In this document: positions 23,989 to 33,214 of the stretch, in pieces
Position numbering within the stretch: position 1 is the stretch's first letter
Layout of the letters: the number at the start of each line of letters is the position of its first letter
Source: Clostridiales bacterium PH28_bin88
GTDB taxonomy: Bacteria; Bacillota; PH28-bin88
DNA: 64,000 bases
Direction of reading: 5' to 3'
Assembly (NCBI GenBank): GCA_000987045.1
Contig: LAKY01000001.1
Coordinates: 30,520-94,519 of the forward strand
Position numbers and translations under genes: made by a program
The notes under the pieces: model-generated
Database searches by the model: none
Seen by the model: only the letters and a program-made list of their open reading frames with translations
Told to the model about the DNA's origin: nothing

Positions 23989-26900
23989 TTACCTGCTGTC
24001 CCTGATTCGCACCCTGATCTGGTCATAGAGGTCTCCCCGGATCACCAGGGTGAGCGGCACCGTTACTGTCTGCGGCGCCACCGAGGTTCTTTTGATTGTG
24101 GCTGTGACGGGATATGGCCCGTCCGGTGTTTTGGCGTCCGTGAGGTAGGGTGCATGCCAGGTGTTGGTCTTGTGGTCCCGGGCCGGTGTTTTCTGCGGCA
24201 CCAGGGTGATCTCGTCCCCCCAACCAAACCACTTGTTATCGGGGAACCGGACCTTCACCTCTTCCGCGTAGCCGCTGGTCTCTACGGTAACGTGGATGCG
24301 AAAACCGCTTAAAGCCGGGTTGGGGGCGATTTCCCCGGAACCAGAAAGCGGCATCACCACCGTCAGCGTCTTCCACGTCCAGTCGGACCACAGGGCCGGC
24401 GAAACGCCATTAGGTGAGTTATCCCGCACCCGGAGGCCGATGCGGTAGATGCCGGCGCCGCCGTCCCCCCAGCCGGTATTAGCAAATACCCGCGGCGGGA
24501 GTTGGTTGTGGTACTCGCCCAGCACGTGACCGTCCAGGGTGGTCACTTGCCACACCCTCTCCGCGATCCTTTTGCCCTCGGGGTCGTAGGACGTGTCGGT
24601 ATAGGTCACGGGCTCGTCGGTGATGGCCGGGTTAGGGGTGACGGTGAATTGCGCTACCGGTTTCTGGTTCCCGGCGATGACAGACAGCGCCTGGGTGTAC
24701 CAGTCGGACCACCAGGGCGTCATCTGGCTCAAAGCCGGCTGGTCCTTCACCCGCAGGCGGATGTTGTAGCTGCCGGTACCCAGGGCCGTAAAGTCCACAG
24801 GCTGTCCATTTACCCAGGCCCCGCCGTTCTTCTGGTACTGCCACTCCCGGGCCACGATGGGATCGCCGTCCGGGTCCCAGGAGGTATCGTCATAGGTGAC
24901 CGGTACGTCCAGGGGCAGTTGGTTGGGGCTGACGGTGAAACGGGCGAAGGGCTTGTTGTTGTCCGGGATGACTGTGACGGTTTGATAAAACTGATCGGAC
25001 CATGCCCCTTGGGAATCTTTAACGGTGAGTTCGATCTTGTACTCCCCTACCCCCAAGGAGGAAAAGTTGTTTGGCGGTATAACGCCATAGTCCATCCAGG
25101 AACCGCTGGGCAGTTTCGCCATCCGCCACTTACGTTCAGTGATGATATCCCCGTTAGGATCATAGCTCATGTCGTTATAAGCAAGGGTTTTACCCAACGG
25201 CAGTGGGTTGGGGCTGATTGAGAACTGCGCCACGGGCGGCATGTTCAGAGAGCTGGCGCTGGCTACCCGCACGTTGGGCAGGGACCATACCCCTACACCA
25301 CCGGGGCCGTCGATATCCTGTACCCGCAAAGAAAAGAGGTAGGTTTTACCCGCGGCCAAGGTGGACGGGAGGCCGTTGTTCCATGTTGCCGCCAGAGCCT
25401 CTTTCCAGCGCCACTCGCTGGCCCGGATGCCCTTCCCCGGTTCCCCCTGGTGGTCCGGGTCGTAGGACTGGTCCTGCAGTATCACGGTATATAAACTGCC
25501 ATTGGGCGTGAGTTGAAGCGAGTAGAGTGCCATCGGCCGGCGGTGGACATAGAGCACTAGGTCATCCAGGGGCATGTGGGACCACAGGCGGTATTCGTCG
25601 AAGCGGTTGTCCGGTTTGGGGTTGTCCCTGGCCTGGAACTGCACATGGTACTGGCCCACCTTGTCGAACCTGCTTACCGGGCCGGGCAGGAACTGGCCGT
25701 CAAAACTTGCCTGGCCAAGGCTGTTCTTAAACCAGTACGGGTCGTGGTCATAAATCCACCTTTCCTCATATTTGGGGTCGCTTTCGGTATCCTCGTAGTA
25801 CGTCTGGTACACTACCTCGTCGCCCACCAGCACATACTGTTCCAAAATCCCTCCCGCCGCGGCCATGTCCTGGATGATCCAGTTGGCGGCGGACTGCACC
25901 GGGCCGGTCATGTCAGTGTTGTTGAGAATAAAGGTCCCGGCCCCGGCCTGGGAAATCAGGGTCTGGATCTGCGATTGGTTTTGCGTGCCGCCCAGGCCGA
26001 TGACCCGGCCGCCCCTGGACACCACCTGCTGCTGGAAGGAAGCTAGGGCACCGCCGTCACCGAAGTCATCAAAGGTGTTATCTCCGAAATACACCACGTA
26101 GGGACGCGCGTCCTCGCGGAAGGAAACGCTCTTTTCCGCCAGGATGGTGGCCACGTCCTTCAACTTGGGGGCGTAGTTAAGTTTGAACTGGTAGGCATAG
26201 CTCCCCCCGGCCGGACCCCAGGTCTTGAAACGGTGGCCGTCGTTGACCTGCACCGTCCGGTTGCCGGCAGATACTCTTAGCTCTCCACCAGAGTAAGTCC
26301 AGTCCTGGTAAGAGTAGTAGCCCGAAGATCCGCTGTAGGAGATGGTGATGGTCCCGTCCAGCGCCACCGTCACTGTGCGGAAGATGTCCATGTGGCCGCA
26401 ACTGAAATGGGTCTGGATGGCGCCCCCGGTAGCGAAGGACGAGCCGATGCTGAAGCCGTGGCCGCTAACATGAGAACCGCTGCTGTTTCTTAAATCTATA
26501 TCATAGGTGCCCAGGTTCAGGACCTCGACAAGATTACCTGTGGAGGCCTCCCGCCGGTATATCACCATGCCGCCCATGTTGCTCCCCGACTTGTGCACCT
26601 TGACCACGTACTTGGGCTCAACCGTGCCCCCGATGTAGTAGTAGAGATAGCTGGAATCCTCCCGGGCCACCACTTCCATGTTGCCCACAGCGTCCGCCTG
26701 GATGATGTTGGCGTCAATGCTGCTGGCGGAAAGGGTATTCCTGAAGCCGGCTAGGTTGCTCTGGAAGCTGGCGTACTTGGCGTCCCTGTTATCCAGCTTG
26801 CCGGTGACGAACAGGATATCCGCCTTTTTCTTCTTGATGACGTCGAAGTTGACCACCGGCTGGATGTTGACAACATCCACCGACCTGTCACCAAGGGGCT

Positions 26901-29157
26901 TGATACTGGTATCCGCGGTCCGCTTATCCGCCAGCGTGATAAATTCCGGGATGGTATCTTGCCCGAAACTCTCCTCCACCGCCAGGCTGAATTCATACTT
27001 CCCCACCTGGGTGGTATATAGAGTTGGGGTGGGGTTGTTCCCGCTGTCCAGGGTGACCCACGACTCGTCGGAGAAGCTGCCGTCGTTATCGCTGTCATAG
27101 CGGTATTTCCATACCCGTTTGGTTATCACATCTGCATCAGGCGAGTGGGACCGGTCCATCAGGGCGATGGCCGCCTTGTTAGCATTGGCCGGGTCGCGGG
27201 TAACGGTTTTGATAGTGTAGAAATCGGCCACCGGGGGCTTATCCGGGTAAACCGTGACGGCCTGCTCGTACCACTCCGATGCCGTCCCCTTGGTGTTCTT
27301 CACGGCCAAGCGCACCCGGTAGTCTCCCGGCTCCTTAAAGAGCACTTCCCGCTTTTTCAGGTCGGGGGAGGAGACGATCTTGACCGCGCTTTGGGGTACC
27401 CCCGCCGGGGGGATGAATTCCCACCGGTTCTGGCTGAAGTCCACTGGGTAGCGGTCGGAACCGTAGCTCTCCGAGGAGTCGAAGATCATCTTCCGGTTCT
27501 GCTTGGGCGTCCCCGTCCAGCGGAAGAAGGCCGTGGGCACCGCCGGCTTTACCTCTATGTTTTTTGTTACCGTGTCGGTCCGGCCAAACTGGTCCTCCAC
27601 GGTCAGCCTCACCGTGTAGGTACCCGGCTCGTCAAAGTAGACGGTACCGCCCTCACCGGTAAGGGTACCCACCATCCCCGCCGCGACAACGCTCCATGAA
27701 TGACCGGCAATCTCGCCGTCCGGGTCATAGGAATCACTTCTGATCTCTACGTCGTCCCCCTGGAAAACGCTGGCCGGCATGGAGATCCGCGCCACCGGCG
27801 GGTCGTTGGTGATGCGGATGGTCTTATTAACAGAATCGCTGTCTCCCCGGTCATCCTCCACCGTGAGAGTAACGGTATAGTTACCCGGTTGGCCGAAGAG
27901 GATAGTCCCGCCGGCGTCGCCCAGGTTGGCGCTGGCCCCCGGAGATACCTCCCAGTTCACGGCCACGATCTCGCCGTCCACGTCGTAGGACCTGTTCTTT
28001 ACCGGCACGCTTACCCCGGGCGAGGCCTGGCTTACCATGTCAAAGCGGGCCACGGGCGGGATGTTTTCCGGCTCGGGCGGCACCGGTGGTTCTGGTGGTG
28101 GGGCCTTATCCGAGATGGAAATAGTTTTGCTGGCGGTGGAGGTATTATCCTTGTTGTCCCAGACCTGCAGCCTGACGGTGTAAGTCCCCGGCCGGTTAAA
28201 GACCAGGGTGCCGCCCGCCATGCCCAGGCTGCCGGTGTAAGTCTTGGGGGTGATAGTCCATTCGCTGTGCACCAGCCAGAAGCCGTCGCTGGCTTTGGAC
28301 TTGTTCACCACCTGGATGCTTTGCCCCACTTCGCCTATGGGGGGCAGGTCGAAATCCGCTACGGGTTGGCCCACCGGTGCGGGGGCCGGTGGCGGTTCCG
28401 GCGGCTTTGGCGCGGGGGCAACGGATACGGTTTTGGTGATGGGGGTGGTGCGGCCCACCATATCCGTCACTTCCAGGCGCATGGTATAGGTGCCGGCGGC
28501 GGGGAAGGTGTAGGAAACGTAGAAGCCGGCATAGTTGGAAGGCGAACTCCCGTTGTCAATAACCGGAACGTCGTTAATAAAAAATTTGTAATTTAGTCCC
28601 TGGGTATAAGGAGGTGACGCATACGCCTCCACCCAGAACGTCTGGGGCTGTCCTGCTATAACTCCTTGCAGACTTGGAATATTACCGGAAGGCCAGGGGG
28701 TGGTTGTGACCCACACCTTACGCTGGGGCACATCATATTTCTCTACATAAGCTCCGCAAACGTCAGCCAAGGGGCGGATATGGACCCGGGTGGAGGTTTT
28801 GCCGTTGGCTGCGAGAATATCTTTAGGAGCCTTCCTTTCCACGTAACTGAGAGAACCGTTAAAAATGTTGACCCATTCCGCCAGTTTGCTCCAGGCAATG
28901 TAGTTGGTATTCCCTGCTGTTTTTCCGGTCTCGGTGATGGCCAGGTCTTCCCCAACCGTCCGGCCGTCAACAATCACCGTCCAGTAGTCGTGAAACTTTA
29001 CTGTTTTACCATTTCGGATTATCGTCTGTCCTTTAGTAAGGTTTCCAAGGTCTTTGGGGTCGCCGAGGTAGGCGGCCTGGGTCGTCACAGGTGGCCACAG
29101 GGTGAGCATAGTTACAAGTACCAATAGCACACCGAGCATTCGCTTGCCTCGTCGCAT
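23989..29157 (-). CDS. giant secreted PKD-repeat protein
   Basis: A 1722-aa exported protein with a Sec signal peptide (about 1-28, ending TTQA). Roughly six PKD/Ig-like repeats occupy 150-740 (each with PVARF or PVADF, SYDPDGEI and GTYTVRLTVED patterns). A different region follows at about 770-1300 (KKKADILFVTGKLDNRDAKY and PYVVYFGDNTFDDFGDGGAL), which may be von Willebrand-like. Three more PKD repeats lie at about 1320-1600 (PVAQFSISPNPLPLG and similar). I see no LPXTG signal or membrane anchor. It probably acts at the surface in adhesion, possibly with the Tad pilus or copper-amine-oxidase-like protein nearby. The start has GGGAGG upstream. Confidence 0.85.
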   Translation of the reverse strand: MRRGKRMLGVLLVLVTMLTLWPPVTTQAAYLGDPKDLGNLTKGQTIIRNGKTVKFHDYWTVIVDGRTVGEDLAITETGKTAGNTNYIAWSKLAEWVNIFNGSLSYVERKAPKDILAANGKTSTRVHIRPLADVCGAYVEKYDVPQRKVWVTTTPWPSGNIPSLQGVIAGQPQTFWVEAYASPPYTQGLNYKFFINDVPVIDNGSSPSNYAGFYVSYTFPAAGTYTMRLEVTDMVGRTTPITKTVSVAPAPKPPEPPPAPAPVGQPVADFDLPPIGEVGQSIQVVNKSKASDGFWLVHSEWTITPKTYTGSLGMAGGTLVFNRPGTYTVRLQVWDNKDNTSTASKTISISDKAPPPEPPVPPEPENIPPVARFDMVSQASPGVSVPVKNRSYDVDGEIVAVNWEVSPGASANLGDAGGTILFGQPGNYTVTLTVEDDRGDSDSVNKTIRITNDPPVARISMPASVFQGDDVEIRSDSYDPDGEIAGHSWSVVAAGMVGTLTGEGGTVYFDEPGTYTVRLTVEDQFGRTDTVTKNIEVKPAVPTAFFRWTGTPKQNRKMIFDSSESYGSDRYPVDFSQNRWEFIPPAGVPQSAVKIVSSPDLKKREVLFKEPGDYRVRLAVKNTKGTASEWYEQAVTVYPDKPPVADFYTIKTVTRDPANANKAAIALMDRSHSPDADVITKRVWKYRYDSDNDGSFSDESWVTLDSGNNPTPTLYTTQVGKYEFSLAVEESFGQDTIPEFITLADKRTADTSIKPLGDRSVDVVNIQPVVNFDVIKKKKADILFVTGKLDNRDAKYASFQSNLAGFRNTLSASSIDANIIQADAVGNMEVVAREDSSYLYYYIGGTVEPKYVVKVHKSGSNMGGMVIYRREASTGNLVEVLNLGTYDIDLRNSSGSHVSGHGFSIGSSFATGGAIQTHFSCGHMDIFRTVTVALDGTITISYSGSSGYYSYQDWTYSGGELRVSAGNRTVQVNDGHRFKTWGPAGGSYAYQFKLNYAPKLKDVATILAEKSVSFREDARPYVVYFGDNTFDDFGDGGALASFQQQVVSRGGRVIGLGGTQNQSQIQTLISQAGAGTFILNNTDMTGPVQSAANWIIQDMAAAGGILEQYVLVGDEVVYQTYYEDTESDPKYEERWIYDHDPYWFKNSLGQASFDGQFLPGPVSRFDKVGQYHVQFQARDNPKPDNRFDEYRLWSHMPLDDLVLYVHRRPMALYSLQLTPNGSLYTVILQDQSYDPDHQGEPGKGIRASEWRWKEALAATWNNGLPSTLAAGKTYLFSLRVQDIDGPGGVGVWSLPNVRVASASSLNMPPVAQFSISPNPLPLGKTLAYNDMSYDPNGDIITERKWRMAKLPSGSWMDYGVIPPNNFSSLGVGEYKIELTVKDSQGAWSDQFYQTVTVIPDNNKPFARFTVSPNQLPLDVPVTYDDTSWDPDGDPIVAREWQYQKNGGAWVNGQPVDFTALGTGSYNIRLRVKDQPALSQMTPWWSDWYTQALSVIAGNQKPVAQFTVTPNPAITDEPVTYTDTSYDPEGKRIAERVWQVTTLDGHVLGEYHNQLPPRVFANTGWGDGGAGIYRIGLRVRDNSPNGVSPALWSDWTWKTLTVVMPLSGSGEIAPNPALSGFRIHVTVETSGYAEEVKVRFPDNKWFGWGDEITLVPQKTPARDHKTNTWHAPYLTDAKTPDGPYPVTATIKRTSVAPQTVTVPLTLVIRGDLYDQIRVRIRDSR

Positions 29158-29183
29158 CGAATCTAAGACCTCCCTTCTAAAAA

Positions 29184-29236
29184 AGCCGTTAAAAAAGGGC
29201 CTTCCCGAGAGGCCCCAGCTCTCAAGAAAGCCCTTA
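29184..29236 (-). terminator. terminator between the copper-amine-oxidase-like and PKD genes
   Basis: On the minus strand GGGCTTTC and GAAGGCCC enclose an inner CTTGAGAG/CCTCTCGG stem, followed by TTTTTT. It lies just past the 29262 stop and ahead of the PKD gene, which would then need its own promoter or readthrough. Confidence 0.65.
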
Positions 29237-29261
29237 ACAACGCTACCCTAAAGCGTCACTT

Positions 29262-30401
29262 CTATTTTTTGATTGTAATCTGTTGTTTTGCCTGATCCCA
29301 TGCAACCTGGTAACCGAGGCTTTCCCCCACAAACCGTAGCGGGATGAGCGTCCGGCCATCCTTGACTTCCGCCGTCCGTAAAAGCGTTACTTGCCGGTTA
29401 TTAACCAAGGCGCTTTTTTCTCCCACAAAAAGCTTTACGAGAACATCTCCGTCTTGCACCGTCACCGTCCGGGAGGCGCCGTCATATATCAACTTTGCAC
29501 CGAAAAAGTCCAGTACCCCTCTTAGCGGTACCATCGTCACTCCGCCCGGCGCTTCAGGAGCGACGTCAAGGGTGACTATGTTGGCCCTACCGTCACGGTA
29601 AGTAATCACTTCCTTTTTGCCCAGCGTTAGAATTACCTGGTTTCCCGTTTCGGAGGCAATTTGTTCGGCGGACGGAAGGGTAATACCCTGTGCTTCCACT
29701 GCCTCAGATATCTCTCTGGCTTGACCGTTATACGCCGGGTTGACGAACATATCCCAAAGCTTTGGATCAGCCATGATTGGGTCTCCCGGCTTTAGTAGCT
29801 GTTTGGTCTTGGTAATGATAAAATCTTTCCACTCCGTCTCCTGCCATGGGCGGCCGTTAATCGAAACAATGTCTTCGGCTTCGGGGTATTGCCATAACAA
29901 ACTTGCCTTAGTCCCCACATCCCTTTCTTTCAGCCATTGATAGAAATTTTGGAGCGAGGCCTGGTGCTGCTCCTCGGTGATTGGGGAAGCCGCTGGCAGA
30001 GGTTTCGTGAAATCCTCCAATTCCCGGTCTTCCAGTCTTTCAAACATGTCGTAAACGTAGTAGAACCATCCCCTAGTCCCCCCGGTCTGGTCATAGTAGC
30101 GGGAGACAATCACCAGGTCCTCCCACTCGCGCCCGTTGAGGGTTACAGTGCGTTGGAGCTTGTCCGGGGAAAATACGTACTCGTATGGTATCTCAACAAC
30201 TGTATCGAAACGTCCATCCCCCCAATCAATTTTCTTGATGTCAACCACGTCCCGGTAGGGCGCTTCCTCGTAGTTCCCCAGCTTGGTGTCCGCCGCCAGG
30301 GCCGGCGAGGAAACGACCAGGAACAACAATGCCATCAGGCCCACCACCAGGAACCACAACCTGGCGGTCATATGCCGCATCATCCCGAATCTCACTCCCA
30401 T
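29262..30401 (-). CDS. secreted protein with C-terminal copper amine oxidase-like stalk domain
   Basis: A 379-aa exported protein: a hydrophobic signal segment within the first ~37 residues (ending SSPALAA), a central region without a recognised family, and a C-terminal domain from about 270 with MVPLRGVLDFFGAKL, SRTVTVQDGD, TLIPLRFVGESLGYQVAWD and QQITIKK. This is the N-terminal stalk domain of copper amine oxidases, widespread in Clostridia as a surface module. The ATG at 30401 overlaps the preceding stop (TGATG). A 249-bp piece of this gene, 5 mismatches by eye, is present again at 32549-32797. Confidence 0.8.
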   Translation of the reverse strand: MGVRFGMMRHMTARLWFLVVGLMALLFLVVSSPALAADTKLGNYEEAPYRDVVDIKKIDWGDGRFDTVVEIPYEYVFSPDKLQRTVTLNGREWEDLVIVSRYYDQTGGTRGWFYYVYDMFERLEDRELEDFTKPLPAASPITEEQHQASLQNFYQWLKERDVGTKASLLWQYPEAEDIVSINGRPWQETEWKDFIITKTKQLLKPGDPIMADPKLWDMFVNPAYNGQAREISEAVEAQGITLPSAEQIASETGNQVILTLGKKEVITYRDGRANIVTLDVAPEAPGGVTMVPLRGVLDFFGAKLIYDGASRTVTVQDGDVLVKLFVGEKSALVNNRQVTLLRTAEVKDGRTLIPLRFVGESLGYQVAWDQAKQQITIKK

Positions 30402-30619
30402 CAATAAAGTCCTTTCCGCTTGCGGTACTCCTCGTAGGCCAGGACGAGGGTTCGCTCGTCAAGTCTTTCATCAAAGATGTCTTCTCCGCAGCCCTCGCAG
30501 ACCCGTACCGTGGCGCTGACCGGAACGTCCTCGCCCTTGACCGGGTATGTTTCCACCCGGCTTTCCATTCTTGTTTCCACCAGTTCCCTGCAGTTAGGGC
30601 AATAGACCCGCTCAGCCAA
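30401..30619 (-). CDS. stand-alone YgiT-type zinc-finger protein
   Basis: A 72-aa protein with CPNC and CEGC pairs, as in the MqsA/YgiT antitoxin zinc finger, and the following linker DERTLVLAYEEYRKRKGLY. In family members a helix-turn-helix normally follows at this point, but here a stop intervenes and the next gene starts at once (TGATG). It may be a truncated antitoxin or a bare zinc-finger version. The TTG start at 30619 has GGAGG upstream. The RelE-like gene ends about 50 bp upstream. Confidence 0.6.
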   Translation of the reverse strand: MAERVYCPNCRELVETRMESRVETYPVKGEDVPVSATVRVCEGCGEDIFDERLDERTLVLAYEEYRKRKGLY

Positions 30620-30667
30620 GGAAACCACCTCCAGACAATGGTTCTTACTGGAAGGGTGGAGACTTTC

Positions 30668-30952
30668 TTACTTCAGGTAACGCTTGATTTCCTCCCAAAA
30701 CCCTTCGTGGGAACCTAGACCAATGACATACACGGTCTGTTTTTCCCGGTCAAGAAAATACGCCACCCTGTAACTTACGCCGCGGTAAGAGAAACCGTGT
30801 GCCCATACGCCCTGCAGGTCTCCAACTTTGCTCTTGCGAGAGGGTTGCTCACATATCTCCCGCAAGCATTCCCGGAATTCCTGGATCAGGCCCCGGTCCT
30901 TTAGTTTTCGTAACTGTTTCTCTGCCCGCGGCAGCAAGACTGCTTTATACAT
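30668..30952 (-). CDS. RelE/ParE-family toxin
   Basis: A 94-aa protein: MYKAVLLPRAEKQLRKLKD, then LQGVWAHGFSYRGVSYRVAYFLDREKQTVYVIGLGSHEGFWEEI. This is the RelE/ParE fold with the R-x-Y-R-V-x-Y core and a C-terminal histidine (GSHEGF). It acts either as a ribosome-dependent mRNA endonuclease or a gyrase poison; which cannot be told here. The ATG at 30952 or 30955 lies inside the antitoxin gene end, giving an 8-11 bp overlap, typical of toxin-antitoxin operons. Confidence 0.8.
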   Translation of the reverse strand: MYKAVLLPRAEKQLRKLKDRGLIQEFRECLREICEQPSRKSKVGDLQGVWAHGFSYRGVSYRVAYFLDREKQTVYVIGLGSHEGFWEEIKRYLK

Positions 30953-31307
30953 CATCCTCACCAAGCAATTCGCCGAACACGGCATCCGCCGGTTGGCCCT
31001 TTCCCTCTTCGGCCTCCTTGCGCGCCTCTTCAATCATACTACCTAAAGCCCGGGCAGCCTTCTTTTTCCTCGCCTCAAACTCGGCCAGCAGGGTTTCCCC
31101 TTGGTAGCCTTCGGCGACAAGCGACCGCAAAATGTCTGTGGAAAAGTCCCAGAAAGAATCTTCGCGCACCGGCTCCAAGACCAACCGTTCTCCTTCCAGA
31201 TAGCACTTTACCTTATCGCTCAACCGCAGTTTGTCAAAGTACGTTTTGGGAATAGTAAACTGCCGCTTGCTTGTCACCCGTACCACCCTGTATCCCGGTT
31301 CGGACAT
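30945..31307 (-). CDS. AbrB/SpoVT-type antitoxin
   Basis: A 120-aa protein. The N-terminal VVRVTSKRQFTIPKTYFDKLRLSDKVKCYLEGERLVLEPV is a swapped-hairpin AbrB domain. The C-terminal half is charged and helical and presumably wraps the RelE-like toxin encoded next. The ATG at 31307 is preferred because GAGGTGG sits six bases upstream; a nearer ATG at 31313 overlaps that site. Confidence 0.8.
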   Translation of the reverse strand: MSEPGYRVVRVTSKRQFTIPKTYFDKLRLSDKVKCYLEGERLVLEPVREDSFWDFSTDILRSLVAEGYQGETLLAEFEARKKKAARALGSMIEEARKEAEEGKGQPADAVFGELLGEDDV

Positions 31308-31349
31308 AGTCATCCACCTCTTTCCTTATTTCCTTGTTCCTTGTTCCTT

Positions 31350-31378
31350 ATTATACCATTTAAGCTTAAGGCAATCAA
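31350..31378 (-). promoter_or_regulatory. sigma-A promoter with palindromic spacer for the AbrB/RelE pair
   Basis: On the minus strand TTGATT (31373-31378), 17-bp spacer, TATAAT (31350-31355). The spacer contains the palindrome TTAAGCTTAA (31361-31370), a plausible AbrB operator, and ends ATGG next to the -10. Confidence 0.7.
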
Positions 31379-31400
31379 GGACCGCAGGACATATAGAGTA

Positions 31401-31901
31401 TCACGGCAAGCCCCTCGGAACATCGGTGGTGATGGCCACCGGCACGGAAACTGTAGTGAAAAGCCCGGAAAAGACCGGCCGCACGGGCACCCGGACCTGG
31501 GAGTAGACCGAGACCTCCGTTACCGGGTTGCCCAGGCCGTCGATATTGGGCAGGTCCTCGGGATTAAACACCCGGAAGTCCACCACCTGCACCGGCCCGG
31601 CCGCTAGGCTGCCCGGCAGGGGATTGAGGCTGCCGTCCAGTCGTAAATTTTGGGCCAAAAACTCCTGGAAGGTGTCCTCCGCCGCTGTCTTGTTAATATA
31701 GAGGATGCCGTCGGCCAGCTTGTCCAGGTCCAGGTTACGGTAAACCGCCATGTTGCTGTAGTCCAGGGCCTGCTTGATGGCGTCCCGCCGGGCGTAAAGA
31801 AAAGCGGTGTCGAAGGCCAGGGCGAAAAGCATCATGGCCAGCATCACGGTAATGACGCCGATGATCGCCGCAGCCGTGCCTTTGTTATCTTGGCAGAACA
31901 A
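31401..31901 (-). CDS. TadG-like pilus-associated protein
   Basis: A protein of about 166 aa with an N-terminal hydrophobic helix (NKGTAAAIIGVITVMLAMMLFALAFD), the Tad/TadE-G opening in which a short charged start is followed by one transmembrane segment. The rest (YARRDAIKQALDYSNMAVYR) also fits TadG/TadE pseudopilins. Likely part of the Tad pilus platform. The TTG at 31901 has GAGGTGG nine bases upstream; a GTG at 31919 overlaps the stop of the degenerate TadE-like copy. Confidence 0.65.
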   Translation of the reverse strand: MFCQDNKGTAAAIIGVITVMLAMMLFALAFDTAFLYARRDAIKQALDYSNMAVYRNLDLDKLADGILYINKTAAEDTFQEFLAQNLRLDGSLNPLPGSLAAGPVQVVDFRVFNPEDLPNIDGLGNPVTEVSVYSQVRVPVRPVFSGLFTTVSVPVAITTDVPRGLP

Positions 31902-31915
31902 CGTAGTACACCACC

Positions 31916-32189
31916 TCACTTTTGAAAATTAAAGCTCACGGAACTGCCCTCCGCCGCCATTACCCGCGGCGTGTCCACCGGGTACAGGAGGAAATTGCTG
32001 AAAACATAATTACGGTAGGTATAACGGTAACGGATGGCCAGGCTGACGGTGTCGCCGTAATCCACTACCGCCGGAGTACCGCTGATCTCTACCTGTGAAG
32101 TGTCAAACCCCCACCTGGACAGTTCCTCCAGCGCCTTCCGCTCCAGGGCCGGGGTGAGGCCGCCGGCCACCTCCATCCCCAGCAGGGTC
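31916..32189 (-). pseudogene. truncated duplicate of the TadE-like gene
   Basis: This segment matches 33662-33935 base for base without gaps (a few substitutions). It encodes only the C-terminal ~86 residues (from MEVAGGLTP) of the TadE-like protein at 33662. The N-terminal transmembrane part has been replaced by a fragment of a prepilin-peptidase gene. It is probably non-functional unless a short soluble form is used. Confidence 0.8.
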
Positions 32190-32548
32190 CAAAAGCAGCT
32201 TCAAATCCCCGCCGCCAAAGACCTTGTAGCGATACAAAAACTCGGCAAGGGCACCCCCGACGATGAGGGTGCCCCCGGTAACCAGGAAACCGCGCTCCAC
32301 TAAGGAAAAGAAAATCCCGGCCAGGACCAGCGGCAGCGTGATCCAGTCCGGGACCTCCCGTGTCTTTACATCAAACCAGGCCGCCAGAGTCGCGGCCAGT
32401 ACTCCCACCGTCTCCATCACTGTTAGGGTTTCACCTGGCTGTTAAGGTTCGTGCTCAGAGAGGTGAAGACGTTGCCGATGGCCCTGCCGATATCCCGCAG
32501 GTACGGGAACAGGGCCAGGGCGATAAAGGCGATGATGGCCACCGTCTC
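32190..32548 (-). pseudogene. truncated duplicate of tadV and flp
   Basis: This segment is collinear with 34265-34623. It keeps the start of tadV up to the GGGDLK motif and the C-terminal part of the Flp pilin gene, with the tadV reading frame running out into the TadE-like fragment in another frame. The second half of the peptidase is missing, so it cannot encode a full enzyme. Confidence 0.8.
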
Positions 32549-32797
32549 TTGCCTTAGACCCCACATCCCTTTCTTTCAGCCATTGATAGAAATTTTGGAG
32601 CGAGGCCTGGTGCTGCTCCTCGGTGATTGGGGAAGCCACTGGAAGAGGTTTCGTAAAATCCTCCAATTCCCGGTCTTCCAGTCTTTCAAACATGTCGTAA
32701 ACGTAGTAGAACCATCCCCTGGTCCCCCCGGTCTGGTCATAGTAGCGGGAGACAATCACCAGGTCCTCCCACTCGCGCCCGTTGAGGGTTACAGTGC
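32549..32797 (-). pseudogene. copied fragment of the copper-amine-oxidase-like gene
   Basis: 249 bp collinear with 29903-30151 (five differences by eye). It encodes VSRYYDQTGGTRGWFYYVYD and the following central region of the secreted protein at 29262, but is fused out of frame to the Flp fragment. It has no start or end of its own. Confidence 0.8.
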
Positions 32798-32815
32798 AGC
32801 ACAGAATAGGTTATG

Positions 32816-33214
32816 TTAGCTCTTCACAATTTCACGAGAAAATTTATTCACAAACTCTTCTGTATCCGCCAATTGCTGTCTTACAACCATCTCATCAAAT
32901 TCCGTCATCGGGATATAGTCACCTTGATGACGAGCATGAAACAATTCGTCATATAACCGACCGTAAGCCTTATCTACAACTCCTGTGCGCACAAAATTTT
33001 TGTGGAAAGAGGCTCTTACAGCGCTATGCTTGCCAAGCTTTTCACCTTTATTTGCAAGGGCAGCCGTAACCAAATAAAAAACGGCATAGTACATACGGTT
33101 AACTGCAAATGCCAGTCTCCCGGCTTCCAATTCACTCCTGGCAGAAGCCAGACTTTCTTCGGCCTTGAATAACCAATAACGGACAAGAGCTTCTTGTTGT
33201 TTGCCTTTGCTCAT
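32816..33214 (-). CDS. HEPN-domain toxin of an MNT/HEPN module
   Basis: A 132-aa helical protein. YWLFKAEESLASARSELE, FAVNRMYYAVFYLVTAAL and FHKNFVRTGVVDKAYGRLYDELFHARHQGDY are the HEPN helices, with R/H residues of the RNase-type motif in the last. HEPN proteins of this class are toxins or RNases paired with minimal nucleotidyltransferases. The ATG at 33214 overlaps the MNT stop (ATGA). Confidence 0.8.
   Translation of the reverse strand: MSKGKQQEALVRYWLFKAEESLASARSELEAGRLAFAVNRMYYAVFYLVTAALANKGEKLGKHSAVRASFHKNFVRTGVVDKAYGRLYDELFHARHQGDYIPMTEFDEMVVRQQLADTEEFVNKFSREIVKS

Noticed and set aside
27700-28596. A 298-codon plus-strand open frame
   Set aside because: Antisense to the PKD repeats of the giant secreted protein; no independent evidence.
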